From Methylobacterium haplocladii (lineage in GTDB: Bacteria > Pseudomonadota > Alphaproteobacteria > Rhizobiales > Beijerinckiaceae), in assembly GCF_007992175.1 (NCBI RefSeq), contig NZ_BJZT01000004.1, positions 1 to 64,000 of the forward strand: a DNA stretch of 64,000 nucleotides, in the 5' to 3' direction. Made by a program: the position numbers and the translations under genes. A model generated the notes under the pieces. It was not told where the DNA came from, did no database searches, and worked only from the letters and a program-made list of their open reading frames with translations. Below, piece after piece: positions 52,819 to 62,951 of this stretch (positions are counted from its first letter, which is position 1; each line of letters begins with the position of its first letter).

Positions 52819-53712
52819 ATGCGTCGGATGATTGTGCCCGGCGATGCAGCGTCCTCCGGGGACCGGCGCAGCCCCTTCGCCTCTCGCGAATTCATGCTTC
52901 GGGTCGTGTCCGCAATCGTGCTGGGCGCCGTCGTGCTCGGCGCGCTCGTGGTCGGCGGCTGGCCGTTCGCATTGGTATGGCTGGCCGCGGGGATCGTTGG
53001 GGCCGGTGAATGGTTCACGATCAGCCGCACGGAACCTGTTCTGGCGCTGACCCTGACGAACGGCGCGGTGCTCGCCGCGTTGACCGTCGCCTTTTTCGCC
53101 GCCACGCCGCCCTGGCTCGTCGTCGGAATTTTCGCGGCCGGTCTCGCCGTCTTGCTGGTTCTGGCGCAGAGCGGAACCGCGCGTCTGAAGGCCGTCACCG
53201 GCCTTCTCGGCGGCATCATCATCGCCGCGGTGCCGACGGCACTCCGGGAGGATCCTGGGATCGGCCTCGTCGGCCCGGCCTGGATGTTCGCCGTGGTCTG
53301 GTCCACCGATATCGTCGCGTACTTTACCGGCCGCACCTTCGGCGGCCCGAAGCTGCTGCCGCGCGTCAGCCCGAAGAAGACCTGGTCCGGCGCCCTCGGC
53401 GGCCTCGCTGCGGGTACGCTTGCAGGTCTTACCGTCGTGCTGATCGCCCGCGACCACGGCTGGACTTCGCTGGCAGCCCTGTCGCTCCCGGCTGTCGCAT
53501 TGGCAAGCGCTGCGGCCTCCATCGTCAGCCAAGCCGGAGACCTCTTCGAATCGGCGCTCAAGCGGCGCTACGGCGTGAAGGATTCGGGCCGGTCGATCCC
53601 AGGCCATGGCGGCGTAATGGATCGGCTCGATGGCTTCTTCGCCGTGGCGCTGCTGGTCGGGCTCTACCTGATCGTCCAAGCTATCCTGGCCCGCGGCACG
53701 CTGCCGGCCTGA
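52819..53712 (+). CDS. cdsA: Phosphatidate cytidylyltransferase
   Basis: 297 aa with about eight membrane helices. The CdsA signature is at the end: SQAGDLFESALKRRYGVKDS, IPGHGGVMDRLDGFF, with TDIVAYFTGRTFGGPKLLPR before it. It makes CDP-diacylglycerol for phospholipid synthesis in the inner membrane. Start is the ATG at 52819; 52828 is possible. uppS, usually placed just upstream, is missing: only 120 bp separate frr and cdsA. Confidence 0.95.
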   Translation: MRRMIVPGDAASSGDRRSPFASREFMLRVVSAIVLGAVVLGALVVGGWPFALVWLAAGIVGAGEWFTISRTEPVLALTLTNGAVLAALTVAFFAATPPWLVVGIFAAGLAVLLVLAQSGTARLKAVTGLLGGIIIAAVPTALREDPGIGLVGPAWMFAVVWSTDIVAYFTGRTFGGPKLLPRVSPKKTWSGALGGLAAGTLAGLTVVLIARDHGWTSLAALSLPAVALASAAASIVSQAGDLFESALKRRYGVKDSGRSIPGHGGVMDRLDGFFAVALLVGLYLIVQAILARGTLPA

Positions 53713-53723
53713 GGGGAAGAACC

Positions 53724-54899
53724 GTGCTCACCGTCTCCATCCTCGGCGCCACCGGCTCGATCGGCGCCTCGACCACCGACCTGCTCGCGCAGCACACGGA
53801 CCGCTTCCGCGTCGGCTCCCTTGTCGGCGGCCGCGATGCAGCGGCGCTCGGCAAGCTTGCCCGCGAGATGAACGCCTCCTTCGCGGCCTTGGCCGACGAG
53901 AGTGCCGGGCCGGCTCTCGCCGAGGCGCTGGCGGGTTCCGGCATTCCCAACGGGGCCGGCGAGAGCGCGGTGCTGGAGGCGGTTTCGCGCGATGCCGACA
54001 TCGTCGTCGCGGCGGTGAGCGGTGCGGCCGGCCTCAAGCCGACGCATGCGGCCTTGCGGCTCGGGCGCACCATCGCGCTCGCCAACAAGGAGAGCCTCGT
54101 CTGCGCCGGCGACGCCTTCATGCGCGATGCCAAACGCTACAACGCCGTGCTGCTGCCGGTGGATTCCGAGCACAACGCTCTGGCGCAGGCGCTCGGCGGC
54201 GGGCCGATTTCGGACGTGGCCAAGATGACGATCACCGCGTCCGGCGGCCCGTTCCGCACCTGGACGCGGGAACGCATCCAAGCGGCGAGCGCTGCGGAGG
54301 CGGCCAAGCATCCGACCTGGTCGATGGGGATGAAGATCAACATCGACTCGGCCTCGCTGATGAACAAGGGCCTCGAACTGATCGAGGCGCACCACCTGTT
54401 CACGATCGGTCACGATCGCCTCGACGTCATCGTGCACCCGCAGTCGATCGTGCACGGTCTCATTACATGGCGCGACGGCGCGGTGACGGCGGGCCTCGCC
54501 ATGCCGGACATGCGGGTGCCGATCGCGCATTGCCTCGGCCTCGGCGACCGCCTCTCGATCGCCCGCGGGCGCGGCCTCGATCTCGCCGCCACCGGCAGCC
54601 TGACCTTCGAGCCGGTGGATGAAGGCCGCTTCCCCTGTCTCCGGATCGCCCGTGCGGCCCTGGCCGACGGCGGCGCCGCGCCGACGGTGATGAACGCGGC
54701 CAACGAGATCGCGGTCGCTGCCTTCATCCGCGGCGAGATCGCGTTCTACGGCATCGCCGAGCTCGTCGAGCGCGCCTGCGAGCATTTCGCGTCGGTCTTC
54801 CGCACGGCGCCCGCCGACGTCGACGAGGCGCTGGTGATCGATGCCGAGGTGCGGACCTGGTCGGCGCGGGCGCTGCCCAAGACCCATGCCGCCGGCTGA
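53724..54899 (+). CDS. dxr: 1-Deoxy-D-xylulose 5-phosphate reductoisomerase
   Basis: 391 aa. NADPH site SILGATGSIGASTTDLL, GRTIALANKESLVCAGDAFM, metal site LLPVDSEHNALAQAL (Asp and Glu), ITASGGPFR, KINIDSASLMNKGLELIEAH and HPQSIVHG are all present. It makes MEP in the non-mevalonate isoprenoid pathway. GTG start after GAGGGGAAGAACC, 11 nt after cdsA. Confidence 0.96.
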   Translation: MLTVSILGATGSIGASTTDLLAQHTDRFRVGSLVGGRDAAALGKLAREMNASFAALADESAGPALAEALAGSGIPNGAGESAVLEAVSRDADIVVAAVSGAAGLKPTHAALRLGRTIALANKESLVCAGDAFMRDAKRYNAVLLPVDSEHNALAQALGGGPISDVAKMTITASGGPFRTWTRERIQAASAAEAAKHPTWSMGMKINIDSASLMNKGLELIEAHHLFTIGHDRLDVIVHPQSIVHGLITWRDGAVTAGLAMPDMRVPIAHCLGLGDRLSIARGRGLDLAATGSLTFEPVDEGRFPCLRIARAALADGGAAPTVMNAANEIAVAAFIRGEIAFYGIAELVERACEHFASVFRTAPADVDEALVIDAEVRTWSARALPKTHAAG

Positions 54900-55046
54900 C
54901 GGCGGCGGGGAACAGCGGGAAAAGCGGGCAGCCGGCGGGATGGGGGCTCGCGAACGGGCGCGGGCCGTGCGACGATCCGGGATTACCGCCGCACTTGCAT
55001 CCGTGTGCCGACCGGATCACGAAAGCTGCGGCGAGGGGATGGAACG

Positions 55047-56207
55047 ATGGAATTTCTGACCGCCATGAGCGGCACGGCGGCGGGCTTCTTCAGCGCGCTC
55101 CTCACCTTTCTCGTCGTGCTGACGATCGTGGTCTTCGTCCACGAGATGGGCCATTTCCTCGTCGGACGCTGGTGCGGCGTCGGCGTCCATGCCTTCTCGA
55201 TCGGCTTCGGGCCGGAGATCGTCGGTTTCAACGACCGGCACGGTACGCGCTGGAAGCTCTGCGCGATCCCGCTCGGCGGCTACGTCAAGTTCGTCGGTGA
55301 CGCCAACGGCGCCAGCGTGCCGGACCCGGAAGCCGTCGCGAAGATGGATCCGCACGAGCGGGCGATCAGCTTCCCGACCCAACCCGTCGCCAAGCGCGCC
55401 GCCATCGTCGCGGCGGGACCGATCGCAAACTTCATCCTGGCGATTGCCGTCTACAGCGGTGCGATCTGGGTCTCCGGCCGCTACGAGATCCCGCCGCGGG
55501 TCGAGGCCGTGATGCCGAACAGCGCCGCCGCGCGCGCCGGCTTCGAGCCCGGAGACGTCATCAAGGCGATCGACGGCAAGCCGGTCGGCACGTTCAACGG
55601 GATGCAGCGGATCGTCTCGACCAACGCCGACGCGAACCTCGTCATCACCGTCGAGCGCGCCGGCACCGAGACCCAGCTCAACGCCAAGCCCGAGGTCTAC
55701 GAGGAGACGACGCCGTTCGGGCGCCATCGTCTCGGCCGGCTCGGCATCCAGGGGCCTAAGGGCAACGAGGGCAAGCTGGTCAGCTACGGGCCGGTCGAAT
55801 CCCTCGCGCTCGGCTCGCAGGAAACCTATTTCATCGTCGAGCGCACCATCGACTTCCTCGGCAAGCTCGTCACCGGGCGGGAATCGGTCGACCAGCTCTC
55901 CGGCCCGATCGGAATCGCGCGGGTCTCCGGCGAGGTCGCCCGCGTCGGCGGCGTCGGCGGGATCATCAACTGGATCGCATTCCTCTCGGTCTCGATCGGC
56001 CTACTCAACCTGTTTCCGATCCCGCTCCTCGATGGCGGACATCTGATGTTCTATGCCTGCGAGGCGATCCGTGGCCGCCCACTGAGCGAGCGCGTGCAGG
56101 AGATCGGCTTCCGCATCGGCCTCGCACTGGTTCTGATGCTGATGCTGTTCGCGACCAAGAACGACATTTTCAACGCGGTCGCGTCCTGGACGTCTGGCGG
56201 GACCTGA
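55047..56207 (+). CDS. rseP: RseP site-2 protease
   Basis: 386 aa intramembrane zinc protease. HEMGH at residues 32-36 in VVFVHEMGHFLVGRWCGV, one central PDZ domain (NSAAARAGFEPGDVIKAIDG) and the second catalytic motif LFPIPLLDGGHLM. It cleaves anti-sigma factors and signal peptides in the membrane. It lies between dxr and bamA, as usual. Confidence 0.95.
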   Translation: MEFLTAMSGTAAGFFSALLTFLVVLTIVVFVHEMGHFLVGRWCGVGVHAFSIGFGPEIVGFNDRHGTRWKLCAIPLGGYVKFVGDANGASVPDPEAVAKMDPHERAISFPTQPVAKRAAIVAAGPIANFILAIAVYSGAIWVSGRYEIPPRVEAVMPNSAAARAGFEPGDVIKAIDGKPVGTFNGMQRIVSTNADANLVITVERAGTETQLNAKPEVYEETTPFGRHRLGRLGIQGPKGNEGKLVSYGPVESLALGSQETYFIVERTIDFLGKLVTGRESVDQLSGPIGIARVSGEVARVGGVGGIINWIAFLSVSIGLLNLFPIPLLDGGHLMFYACEAIRGRPLSERVQEIGFRIGLALVLMLMLFATKNDIFNAVASWTSGGT

Positions 56208-56560
56208 GGCCCGATCCGCCGTCGGCGGCAGGCTCGGGGATATCGGGTCGGACGCCACGAAAAAGTCTCAAAACCAAGCGTTCACCAACCGTGAAGAAGC
56301 TTCGGGGCGTTTGGAAAAACCCTCGGAGCTTCCGACGTTTACGGGGCATTCACCCTGTTGTGCGATCGTGTGGAACTCCCCCGCATCGTTAAGTTGCCCG
56401 AAGGCCACGACCCGTCAAAATCCCCTTGGGTCGTCCCTGTGGCCGTTGCTTCGCTTCGGAATCCCGATAGAAGCGTGGCTGGGACCAGAGGGCGCTACGC
56501 CGCAAAGGCGAGCGTCTGCGGGTGCGAACCCGTACTGATAATAACGAGACGGGCGAATAC
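56208..56560. other. Leader region of bamA
   Basis: 353 bp between rseP and bamA with no gene. Its length suggests a separate bamA promoter. Confidence 0.4.
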
Positions 56561-59131
56561 ATGATGTCGATGACGGGGATACGCCGGCGCAAGTCGGCGG
56601 AGCGGACCATCGTACTGATCGCCTCCGCAGCTGCCGGTGTCGTTCTGGGCGGCGCGGCATACGCGCAGCAGATCGTCGTCGAGGGCAACCGCCGGGTCGA
56701 AGCCGATACCATTCGCTCCTACGTGACCGGAACGGCCTCCGGGTCGCCCGAGGAAGCACGGCGCAGCCTGCTCTCCACCGGCCTGTTCTCCGATGTTCAG
56801 GTCTCCGCCCGCGGCGGGACCACCGTCGTCCGCGTGCGTGAGAACAACGTGATCGGCCGCGTGTTCTTCGAGGGCAACAAGAAGCTCGAAAAGACGACGC
56901 TTCAGGGCGTGGTCGAGTCGAAGGATCGTGGGGCGCTCAGCAACGCCGTGATCGCCGCCGACGTCGAGCGTATCCGCGAGACCTATCGCCGTTCCGGCCG
57001 CGGCGGGGCGAAGGTGACCTACCGGTTGGTCGACCTGCCGAACGGCCGCACCGACGTCGTCTTCCAGGTCGACGAGGGCGACAAGACAGGCGTGCGCGAG
57101 ATCGTGTTCGTCAACAACAACGCCTTCTCGGAATCGACCCTCAAGGGGCTGATGACCACCTCCGAGATGAACTTCCTGAGCTTCATCAAGACCTCCGACG
57201 TCTACGATCCCGATCGCATCGCCTCCGATCTCGAGATCGTCCGCCGCTACTACCTGCGCAACGGCTACGCCGACTTCCGCGTGGTCAACGCCGATGCCCG
57301 CTACGTCGACGGCGACGGTGAGGCCGGCTGGGTCGTCACGGTCACCGTCGAAGAGGGCGAGCAGTATACCGTCGGCGCCGTCTCGGTGGATTCCCGCGTG
57401 CCGGGCGTCGACCAGGGCTCCCTCGATGGCGAGATCCGCGCCCAGGTCGGCGACGTTTACAACGCCGAGGACGTCGAGAAGACGCTCTCGGGCGTCACCA
57501 CCGAGGTCAACCGCCAGGGCTATCCCTTCGCGCAGGTCCGCCCCACCGGCCAGCGCGACCGCGCCACCCACCAGGTGGCCCTCGGCTTCGTGGTCGAGGA
57601 CGGCCCGCGCGTCTACATCGAGCGCATCAACGTGCGCGGCAACACCCGCACCCGCGACTACGTCATCCGCCGCGAGCTCGATCTCGGCGAGGGCGACGCC
57701 TACAACCGCGTGCTGGTCGACCGGGCCGAGCGCCGTCTGAACGGCCTCGGCTTCTTCAAGAAGGTGCGCTTCTCCAACGAGCCGGGCTCTGCGCCCGACC
57801 GCGTGGTGGTGAACATCGACGTCGAGGATCAGCCCACCGGCTCGTTTTCGGTCTCGGGCGGCTACTCCACCCAGGACGGCATCATCGGCGAGGTCTCGGT
57901 CTCCGAGTCGAACTTCCTCGGCCGCGGCCAGTACGTGCGCATCGCCGGCACCGGCGGCCAGTACGCCAAGGGCGTCGACTTCTCCTTCACCGAGCCGTAC
58001 TTCCTCGGCTACCGCCTCGCCGCCGGCTTCGATGCCTTCTACAAGTATTCGGACCTGACCCGGTACTCGCGCTACGAGACGACCGTCTATGGCGGCCAGC
58101 TCCGCATCGGCCTGCCGATCACGCAGGAACTCGGCGTGACGTTCCGCTACTCGCTCTACAACACCGAGCTGACAGTACCGAATACGCTGAAGCGGCCGTA
58201 CAACGACTGCTCGGTTCCGATTCCTGGCTACACGGTGCTTAATCCAGCCGGCACGATCGACCCGACGACTGGGCTGAACGTGAGTGGTCTCGCGGCTTAC
58301 CCGAACTGTGCGTATGACGGCGAAGCCTCGATCGCGCTCAAGGGCTCGCAGGGCAACACCCTCACCTCGCTCGTCGGCGCGACGCTCGCCTATTCGACGC
58401 TCGACAACATCGCTCGGCCGACCAACGGTTTCTACGGCGAGATCAAGCCGGACATCGCTGGTCTCGGCGGCGACTCGAAGTTCTTCCGCGTTACCGGCGA
58501 TGCCCGCTATTACAAGGAAATCTACGAGGACGTCGTCGGCTTCGTACGCATCCAGGGCGGTCACATCTCCGCGCTGAACGACGAGCCGCTGCGCATCACC
58601 GACCAGTTCTTCCTCGGACCGTCGCTGGTCCGCGGCTTCGCGCCGAACGGCATCGGCCCGCGTGACGTCGGAACCTCGGATGCCCGTTCGAACGCCATCG
58701 GTGGCACCACCTATTTCGGCGGTACGCTCGAAGTTCAGTTCCCGATCCCCGGCATTCCGAAGGATCTCGGCCTGAAGGGCGCCGTGTTCGCCGATGCCGG
58801 TACGCTGTTCGGCTACAGCGGTCGGACCCAATTCAACGTGAACGGCGACGCGTTCATCAACGGTACGCCGCAAGGCGCTGGTGGTATCTGCAATTACACC
58901 AGCATCGGTGCCGGCGCGACAAGGGTCGAACCCGAGTGCGTGAACGTGCGTGATAAGCCCACGATCCGCTCCTCGGTGGGTGCTTCGATCCTCTGGAACT
59001 CGCCGCTCGGCCCGATCCGCTTCGACTACGCCTACGCGCTCAGCAAGGACGAGGGCGTCCAGACCGCCTTCGGCCGCGTCGGCAAAGACCAGATCCAGGC
59101 CTTCCGCTTCTCGGGCGGCTCGCGCTTCTGA
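56561..59131 (+). CDS. bamA: Outer membrane assembly factor BamA
   Basis: 856 aa. Signal peptide (RTIVLIASAAAGVVLGGAAY, cleavage after AQ), five POTRA domains beginning IVVEGNRRVEADTIRSYVTG, and a C-terminal 16-strand beta-barrel with the conserved GPSLVRGFAPNGIGPRD (VRGF) loop and terminal Phe (GGSRF) expected of an outer membrane barrel. It folds outer membrane proteins. Start at the ATG at 56561; 56564 and 56570 are further in-frame ATGs. Confidence 0.97.
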   Translation: MMSMTGIRRRKSAERTIVLIASAAAGVVLGGAAYAQQIVVEGNRRVEADTIRSYVTGTASGSPEEARRSLLSTGLFSDVQVSARGGTTVVRVRENNVIGRVFFEGNKKLEKTTLQGVVESKDRGALSNAVIAADVERIRETYRRSGRGGAKVTYRLVDLPNGRTDVVFQVDEGDKTGVREIVFVNNNAFSESTLKGLMTTSEMNFLSFIKTSDVYDPDRIASDLEIVRRYYLRNGYADFRVVNADARYVDGDGEAGWVVTVTVEEGEQYTVGAVSVDSRVPGVDQGSLDGEIRAQVGDVYNAEDVEKTLSGVTTEVNRQGYPFAQVRPTGQRDRATHQVALGFVVEDGPRVYIERINVRGNTRTRDYVIRRELDLGEGDAYNRVLVDRAERRLNGLGFFKKVRFSNEPGSAPDRVVVNIDVEDQPTGSFSVSGGYSTQDGIIGEVSVSESNFLGRGQYVRIAGTGGQYAKGVDFSFTEPYFLGYRLAAGFDAFYKYSDLTRYSRYETTVYGGQLRIGLPITQELGVTFRYSLYNTELTVPNTLKRPYNDCSVPIPGYTVLNPAGTIDPTTGLNVSGLAAYPNCAYDGEASIALKGSQGNTLTSLVGATLAYSTLDNIARPTNGFYGEIKPDIAGLGGDSKFFRVTGDARYYKEIYEDVVGFVRIQGGHISALNDEPLRITDQFFLGPSLVRGFAPNGIGPRDVGTSDARSNAIGGTTYFGGTLEVQFPIPGIPKDLGLKGAVFADAGTLFGYSGRTQFNVNGDAFINGTPQGAGGICNYTSIGAGATRVEPECVNVRDKPTIRSSVGASILWNSPLGPIRFDYAYALSKDEGVQTAFGRVGKDQIQAFRFSGGSRF

Positions 59132-59174
59132 TCCGAACGACAGGCCGCCCGGCCCACGGGCGGCGCTCTCTCCC

Positions 59175-59207
59175 GAAGCCCGGAAACGCCAGCCGTTTCC
59201 GGGCTTC
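59175..59207 (+). terminator. Strong terminator after bamA
   Basis: Fourteen-base perfect arms GAAGCCCGGAAACG and CGTTTCCGGGCTTC around CCAGC, followed by CTCATG. It separates bamA from lpxD. Confidence 0.88.
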
Positions 59208-59341
59208 CTCATGTCCGGAGCGGAGACCGCCTCCCGAGACGGATCGGGGTCCGCTTCGCCCGAAATTGCCGGGGGTTGTTGGAATCCGGGCGGTTCCGTG
59301 GTCTTGGACCGCATGATCGCAGAAACCGTCGTGAACGCCTG

Positions 59342-60403
59342 ATGTCGGACCGCGCATTCTTTCGGACCAACGGCCCGTTGAGCCTTGCCGGGATTGCCGA
59401 GGCGGCGGGGATCCCCTTGCCCGATGGCGCCGATCCGGCCGCTCGGGTGACCGGCGCGGCTCCCCTCGAGAGCGCCGGTCGGGACGATCTCGCCTATATG
59501 GACAACGCCAAGTACGGCGACGCATTGGAGACGACGCGGGCTCGGGTCTGCCTCGTCTCGAAGCGGTTCGCGACCCGCGTCCCCGCCGGCACCGTCGCGC
59601 TCGTCGTGCGCGACCCCTATCGGGTCTACGCGACCCTCCTCGGGCAGCTTTATTCCGACGCCCTGCGGCCGGGCTCGCTGTTCGACTCCGCCGGCGTGTC
59701 GCCCGGCGCGCACGTCCATCCAGAGGCACGCCTCGAAGACGGCGTGCGCGTCGATCCGGGCGCCGTCATCGGACCGGGTGCCGAGATCGGATCGGGCACC
59801 GTGATCGGACCGGGGGCGGCCATCGGCCCGAACGTCTGCGTCGGCCGTGACTCGTCGATCGGTGCAGGCGCGACCCTGACGAACGCCCTCGTCGGCAACC
59901 GCGTCATCCTCCATCCCGGCGTCCGGATCGGCCAGGACGGCTTCGGCTTCGCCATGGGTGCGGCCGGCCACCTCAAGGTGCCGCAGATCGGCCGGGTCAT
60001 CATCCAGGACGACGTCGAGATCGGCGCCAACACCACGGTGGACCGCGGCGCCAGCCGCGACACCGTCATCGGCGAGGGCACCAAGATCGATAACCTCGTC
60101 CAGATCGCCCACAACGTGGTGATCGGACGCCATTGCGTGATCGTCTCGGGCGTCGGCATCTCCGGCTCGACGACGCTGGAGGATTACGTGGTGCTCGGCG
60201 GCCAGGTCGGCGTGGTCGGCCACGTGCGCATCGGCATGGGCTCGCAGATCGCCGGATCGTCCAACGTCAACCGGGACGTACCGCCGGGCTCACGCTGGGG
60301 TGGAACGCCGGCCAAGCCCGTCCGGACCTGGTTTCGCGAACTCACCACGCTTGCGCGCCTCGCCGAGAAGAGCACCGACAAGGGCGGCGAACCGGAGGCG
60401 TAA
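59342..60403 (+). CDS. lpxD: UDP-3-O-acylglucosamine N-acyltransferase
   Basis: 353 aa. N-terminal uridine-binding domain, then a left-handed beta-helix of hexapeptide repeats ([20 protein letters not shown]), the catalytic His in [12 protein letters not shown], and a C-terminal helical extension. It adds the second acyl chain in lipid A synthesis. The usual next genes fabZ and lpxA are absent; a gene on the opposite strand follows. Confidence 0.95.
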   Translation: MSDRAFFRTNGPLSLAGIAEAAGIPLPDGADPAARVTGAAPLESAGRDDLAYMDNAKYGDALETTRARVCLVSKRFATRVPAGTVALVVRDPYRVYATLLGQLYSDALRPGSLFDSAGVSPGAHVHPEARLEDGVRVDPGAVIGPGAEIGSGTVIGPGAAIGPNVCVGRDSSIGAGATLTNALVGNRVILHPGVRIGQDGFGFAMGAAGHLKVPQIGRVIIQDDVEIGANTTVDRGASRDTVIGEGTKIDNLVQIAHNVVIGRHCVIVSGVGISGSTTLEDYVVLGGQVGVVGHVRIGMGSQIAGSSNVNRDVPPGSRWGGTPAKPVRTWFRELTTLARLAEKSTDKGGEPEA

Positions 60404-60412
60404 AGGCCTTCG

Positions 60413-61420
60413 TCAGGCCGCGTCGAACAGCGCGCGGATCTCGGGCGCGCCGGACCAGTGTTCGGTACGGTGGCAGATCAGGCGCGCCCTCGGCATCGCG
60501 TCATAAAGCGCGAGGCTCTCCGCAACCAACCCCTCCACACCCAGCATCGACGGAGCCGCACCGGGCACTGCGCGCCGCTTGAACGCGTAGGAGCCCGCCA
60601 GGCCGTAAACCTCTGCGACCGGTGGGTAGATCGGCCAGATCACGTCGTCGAGCAGGTCATCGACGAGATAGGCGTCGACGGCGAGGTCGAGGGGAGCGAG
60701 ACCCGCATCGCGGGCGACACGGCCTGCGAGATCCGCCAGCACGAACAGCTTCGGATGATTGATCGCGTGCATGAACGCGCCCCTGCGCGACCAGCGCAGG
60801 ATCTCGGGCGCGAGATCGACGCCGACGGCCCGGCTCGATCGCGCGAGGTCGTCGGCGGAGAGTTGCCAACCGTCGAGATAGCCGAGGGCTGCGAAGGTCT
60901 CTTGGCGAAACAGCCGGACGATGCGCTGGGCGGACAAGCCGCGCAGGTATCCGAACAGGACGATGGCCGAGTGGTAGGTGTGGAGCGGGGACGGGACGAG
61001 GGCCAGTTCCGCGCCCGCGCCGAAGTCGCCGACATAGACCATGTCGGGATGGAAGGCCGGAAACACGATCGCCGGAAACAGCCGCGCCCGTGGCAGCATT
61101 CCGACCAATTCCGCCGAACCACCATCGCGAAAACGTCCGGTCAGGAAGGGCTGCGTGAAGACATGGTCGTGGTCCGTCAGACCGTCCGCCAAGGCCTTCA
61201 GGCTGCGCCGGCCCCGGCCGAGCGTTCCGATGGGCATCAGCTCGATGCGGGCATTCGGCAGCAGCACGGTCAGCGCGCGTGCGACGCCGCGGGCCTGGCA
61301 ATTGCCGATCACCGCGATCCTCGGCCCGGTGCGGCCAGACGCGGCGCGATGTATCCCGGTCCAGGGCAGCAGGGCGAGGCCGCGCTGCAAGGCCTGCCGG
61401 CCGGTCTCCAGAAGAGCCAC
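60413..61420 (-). CDS. WcbI-like polysaccharide biosynthesis protein
   Basis: 335 aa. RIAVIGNCQARGVARAL is the GNCQ nucleophile motif of the WcbI domain, which resembles acetyltransferase or SGNH-type folds used in capsule modification. FTQPFLTGRF, FPAIVFPAFHPDMVYVGDFG and HSAIVLFGYLRGLSAQRIVR follow. Its GTG start (61420) lies 7 nt after the phosphatase stop (61428), so the two are one operon. Acceptor unknown. Confidence 0.85.
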   Translation of the reverse strand: MALLETGRQALQRGLALLPWTGIHRAASGRTGPRIAVIGNCQARGVARALTVLLPNARIELMPIGTLGRGRRSLKALADGLTDHDHVFTQPFLTGRFRDGGSAELVGMLPRARLFPAIVFPAFHPDMVYVGDFGAGAELALVPSPLHTYHSAIVLFGYLRGLSAQRIVRLFRQETFAALGYLDGWQLSADDLARSSRAVGVDLAPEILRWSRRGAFMHAINHPKLFVLADLAGRVARDAGLAPLDLAVDAYLVDDLLDDVIWPIYPPVAEVYGLAGSYAFKRRAVPGAAPSMLGVEGLVAESLALYDAMPRARLICHRTEHWSGAPEIRALFDAA

Positions 61421-61427
61421 GCGGCGT

Positions 61428-62267
61428 CTATTCGCGCTTGATGATGCGGTCGACCACGAGATCAGACCAGAAGCCCGGACGGAAATCGCGCTTGAGCGCT
61501 TCGGGATCATAATCGTGCTCGACCCAGTCGAGGAATCCCTGGCCGCGTGGCTCGCCCTCGCGCAGATACATGGCGAAGAACGCATCGAGGATGCCGGTCT
61601 TGGCGAAGCGGAAATGGCCGTAGCGGGGCGACAGCTGCGCCGCAGCTTCACGGACCGACACGCCCTCGTGCAGGATCAGGAACAGGGCCGCGCCGAGGCC
61701 GGCCCGGTCCGCGCCGGACTTGCAGTGCATCACGGCGGGATATTCGACGCCGGCGAAAAAATCCGTGGCTGCGAGGATGGTGTCCCTGGCCGGCGCCTCG
61801 CGGGAGCGCAGTACGAACTCGACGAGCTTCAGCCCCTCGCGCTCGCAGGCCTCGCGCTGCAGCTGCCAGGAGCCGTGCTCGCGGCCGCCGCGCAGCGAGA
61901 TCACGCTTTTGACGCCCTGCCGCCTGAACCAGGCGAGCTGGTGCGGGCTCGGCTGAGCCGAGCGCCAGATGATGCCGCTGCCGACCCGGTGCCGGTTGAG
62001 GTAGGCGAGTCGGAAGACGCCATGGTCGACGAGCAGCATGTTCGCCCACGCCCCAGCGCGCGAGAGCGGTCCGGCGATCGGCTGCTCGAACTTCGCGATG
62101 CGCGCCATGCGCCGCGCGTAGCGCGTCTCGGGGGGAAGGAAGCGGTTGAACACCTGGACCGGTCGCGGGCGTCTCGGCACGGTTTGCCGGCGCCGCTCTA
62201 ACAGGCGGCCGGGCACCCGACAACGCGTCGGTCCCTGGCGTGCGGCCCTTCGCCTTGGTTTCGCCAT
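61428..62267 (-). CDS. Tyrosine/dual-specificity phosphatase-like protein
   Basis: 279 aa. The P-loop HCKSGADRAGLGAALFLILH is the CX5R active site (Cys and Arg spaced by five). VKSVISLRGGREHGSW provides the upstream conserved segment. It may act on phosphotyrosine, an inositol phosphate or a capsule sugar phosphate. First gene of a pair with the WcbI-like gene. ATG at 62267 follows GGAG; ATG at 62108 is an alternative. Confidence 0.85.
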   Translation of the reverse strand: MAKPRRRAARQGPTRCRVPGRLLERRRQTVPRRPRPVQVFNRFLPPETRYARRMARIAKFEQPIAGPLSRAGAWANMLLVDHGVFRLAYLNRHRVGSGIIWRSAQPSPHQLAWFRRQGVKSVISLRGGREHGSWQLQREACEREGLKLVEFVLRSREAPARDTILAATDFFAGVEYPAVMHCKSGADRAGLGAALFLILHEGVSVREAAAQLSPRYGHFRFAKTGILDAFFAMYLREGEPRGQGFLDWVEHDYDPEALKRDFRPGFWSDLVVDRIIKRE

Positions 62268-62327
62268 TGCTCCGGGTCTCCATTTGTCGGCATCATGCAC
62301 CGACCTGCTTCGGAGGCACCCGCATCC

Positions 62328-62834
62328 ATGAGCACGAAGACCTTCAGCGTCCGCCGGGCGAAGCCGGCCGATATCGGGATGCTGTCGGCGGTGTTCGACG
62401 CGGCTTGGCGGGAAGCCTACCAGGGTGTCATCCCGGGCGTCGCGCTGGAGCGCTTCATCGCCAAGCGTGGACCCGCCAGCTGGCGCGGGATGATCGGCCG
62501 GGGCCGCGGTCTCGCCGCCATGGAATTCGGCGACAATCTCGTCGCCTACGCCGCGTACGGTCGAGCGCGCGACCGGTCTCTGACGGCCGAGGGCGAGGTC
62601 GACGAGATCTACGTGGCGCCGGAATACCAGGGGCTCGGGCTCGGCTCCCGCCTGTTTCGTGCCGTCCGCAACGATCTCGCCGACCACGGCCTGGCGCGGG
62701 TCGGGGTCTGGGCGCTCGCCGACAACGGTCGCGCCCGTGCCTTCTACGAGGCGCTCGGCGGCCGCGCCGGACCCGAGGCGATCGAGCGCGTCTCCGGCTC
62801 GTGCCTGCCGAAGGTCGGCTACCTGTTCGGCTGA
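62328..62834 (+). CDS. GNAT-family N-acetyltransferase
   Basis: 168 aa. DIGMLSAVFDAAWREAYQGV at the start and the acetyl-CoA loop VDEIYVAPEYQGLGLGSRLF (QGLGLGSR is the R/Q-x-x-G-x-G/A motif), then GVWALADNGRARAFYEALGG. Small-molecule or protein acetylation; target unknown. Divergent from the phosphatase gene. Confidence 0.92.
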   Translation: MSTKTFSVRRAKPADIGMLSAVFDAAWREAYQGVIPGVALERFIAKRGPASWRGMIGRGRGLAAMEFGDNLVAYAAYGRARDRSLTAEGEVDEIYVAPEYQGLGLGSRLFRAVRNDLADHGLARVGVWALADNGRARAFYEALGGRAGPEAIERVSGSCLPKVGYLFG

Positions 62835-62951
62835 TAGCGTCACCGAGAACGCGAAACTGGCCTAACGGCCGATTTCCTTCATGCGTTCGGCGGTTTAGAA
62901 GGCCGGGACAGGACAAGAAAGCCGCTCTCGGGCCTCTCAGGAAACGCCATC

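Noticed and set aside
56495..60223. 1242-codon reverse frame across bamA and lpxD
   Set aside because: Shadow of two certain genes on the forward strand; composition (Asp/His/Arg/Val runs) is typical of antisense frames.
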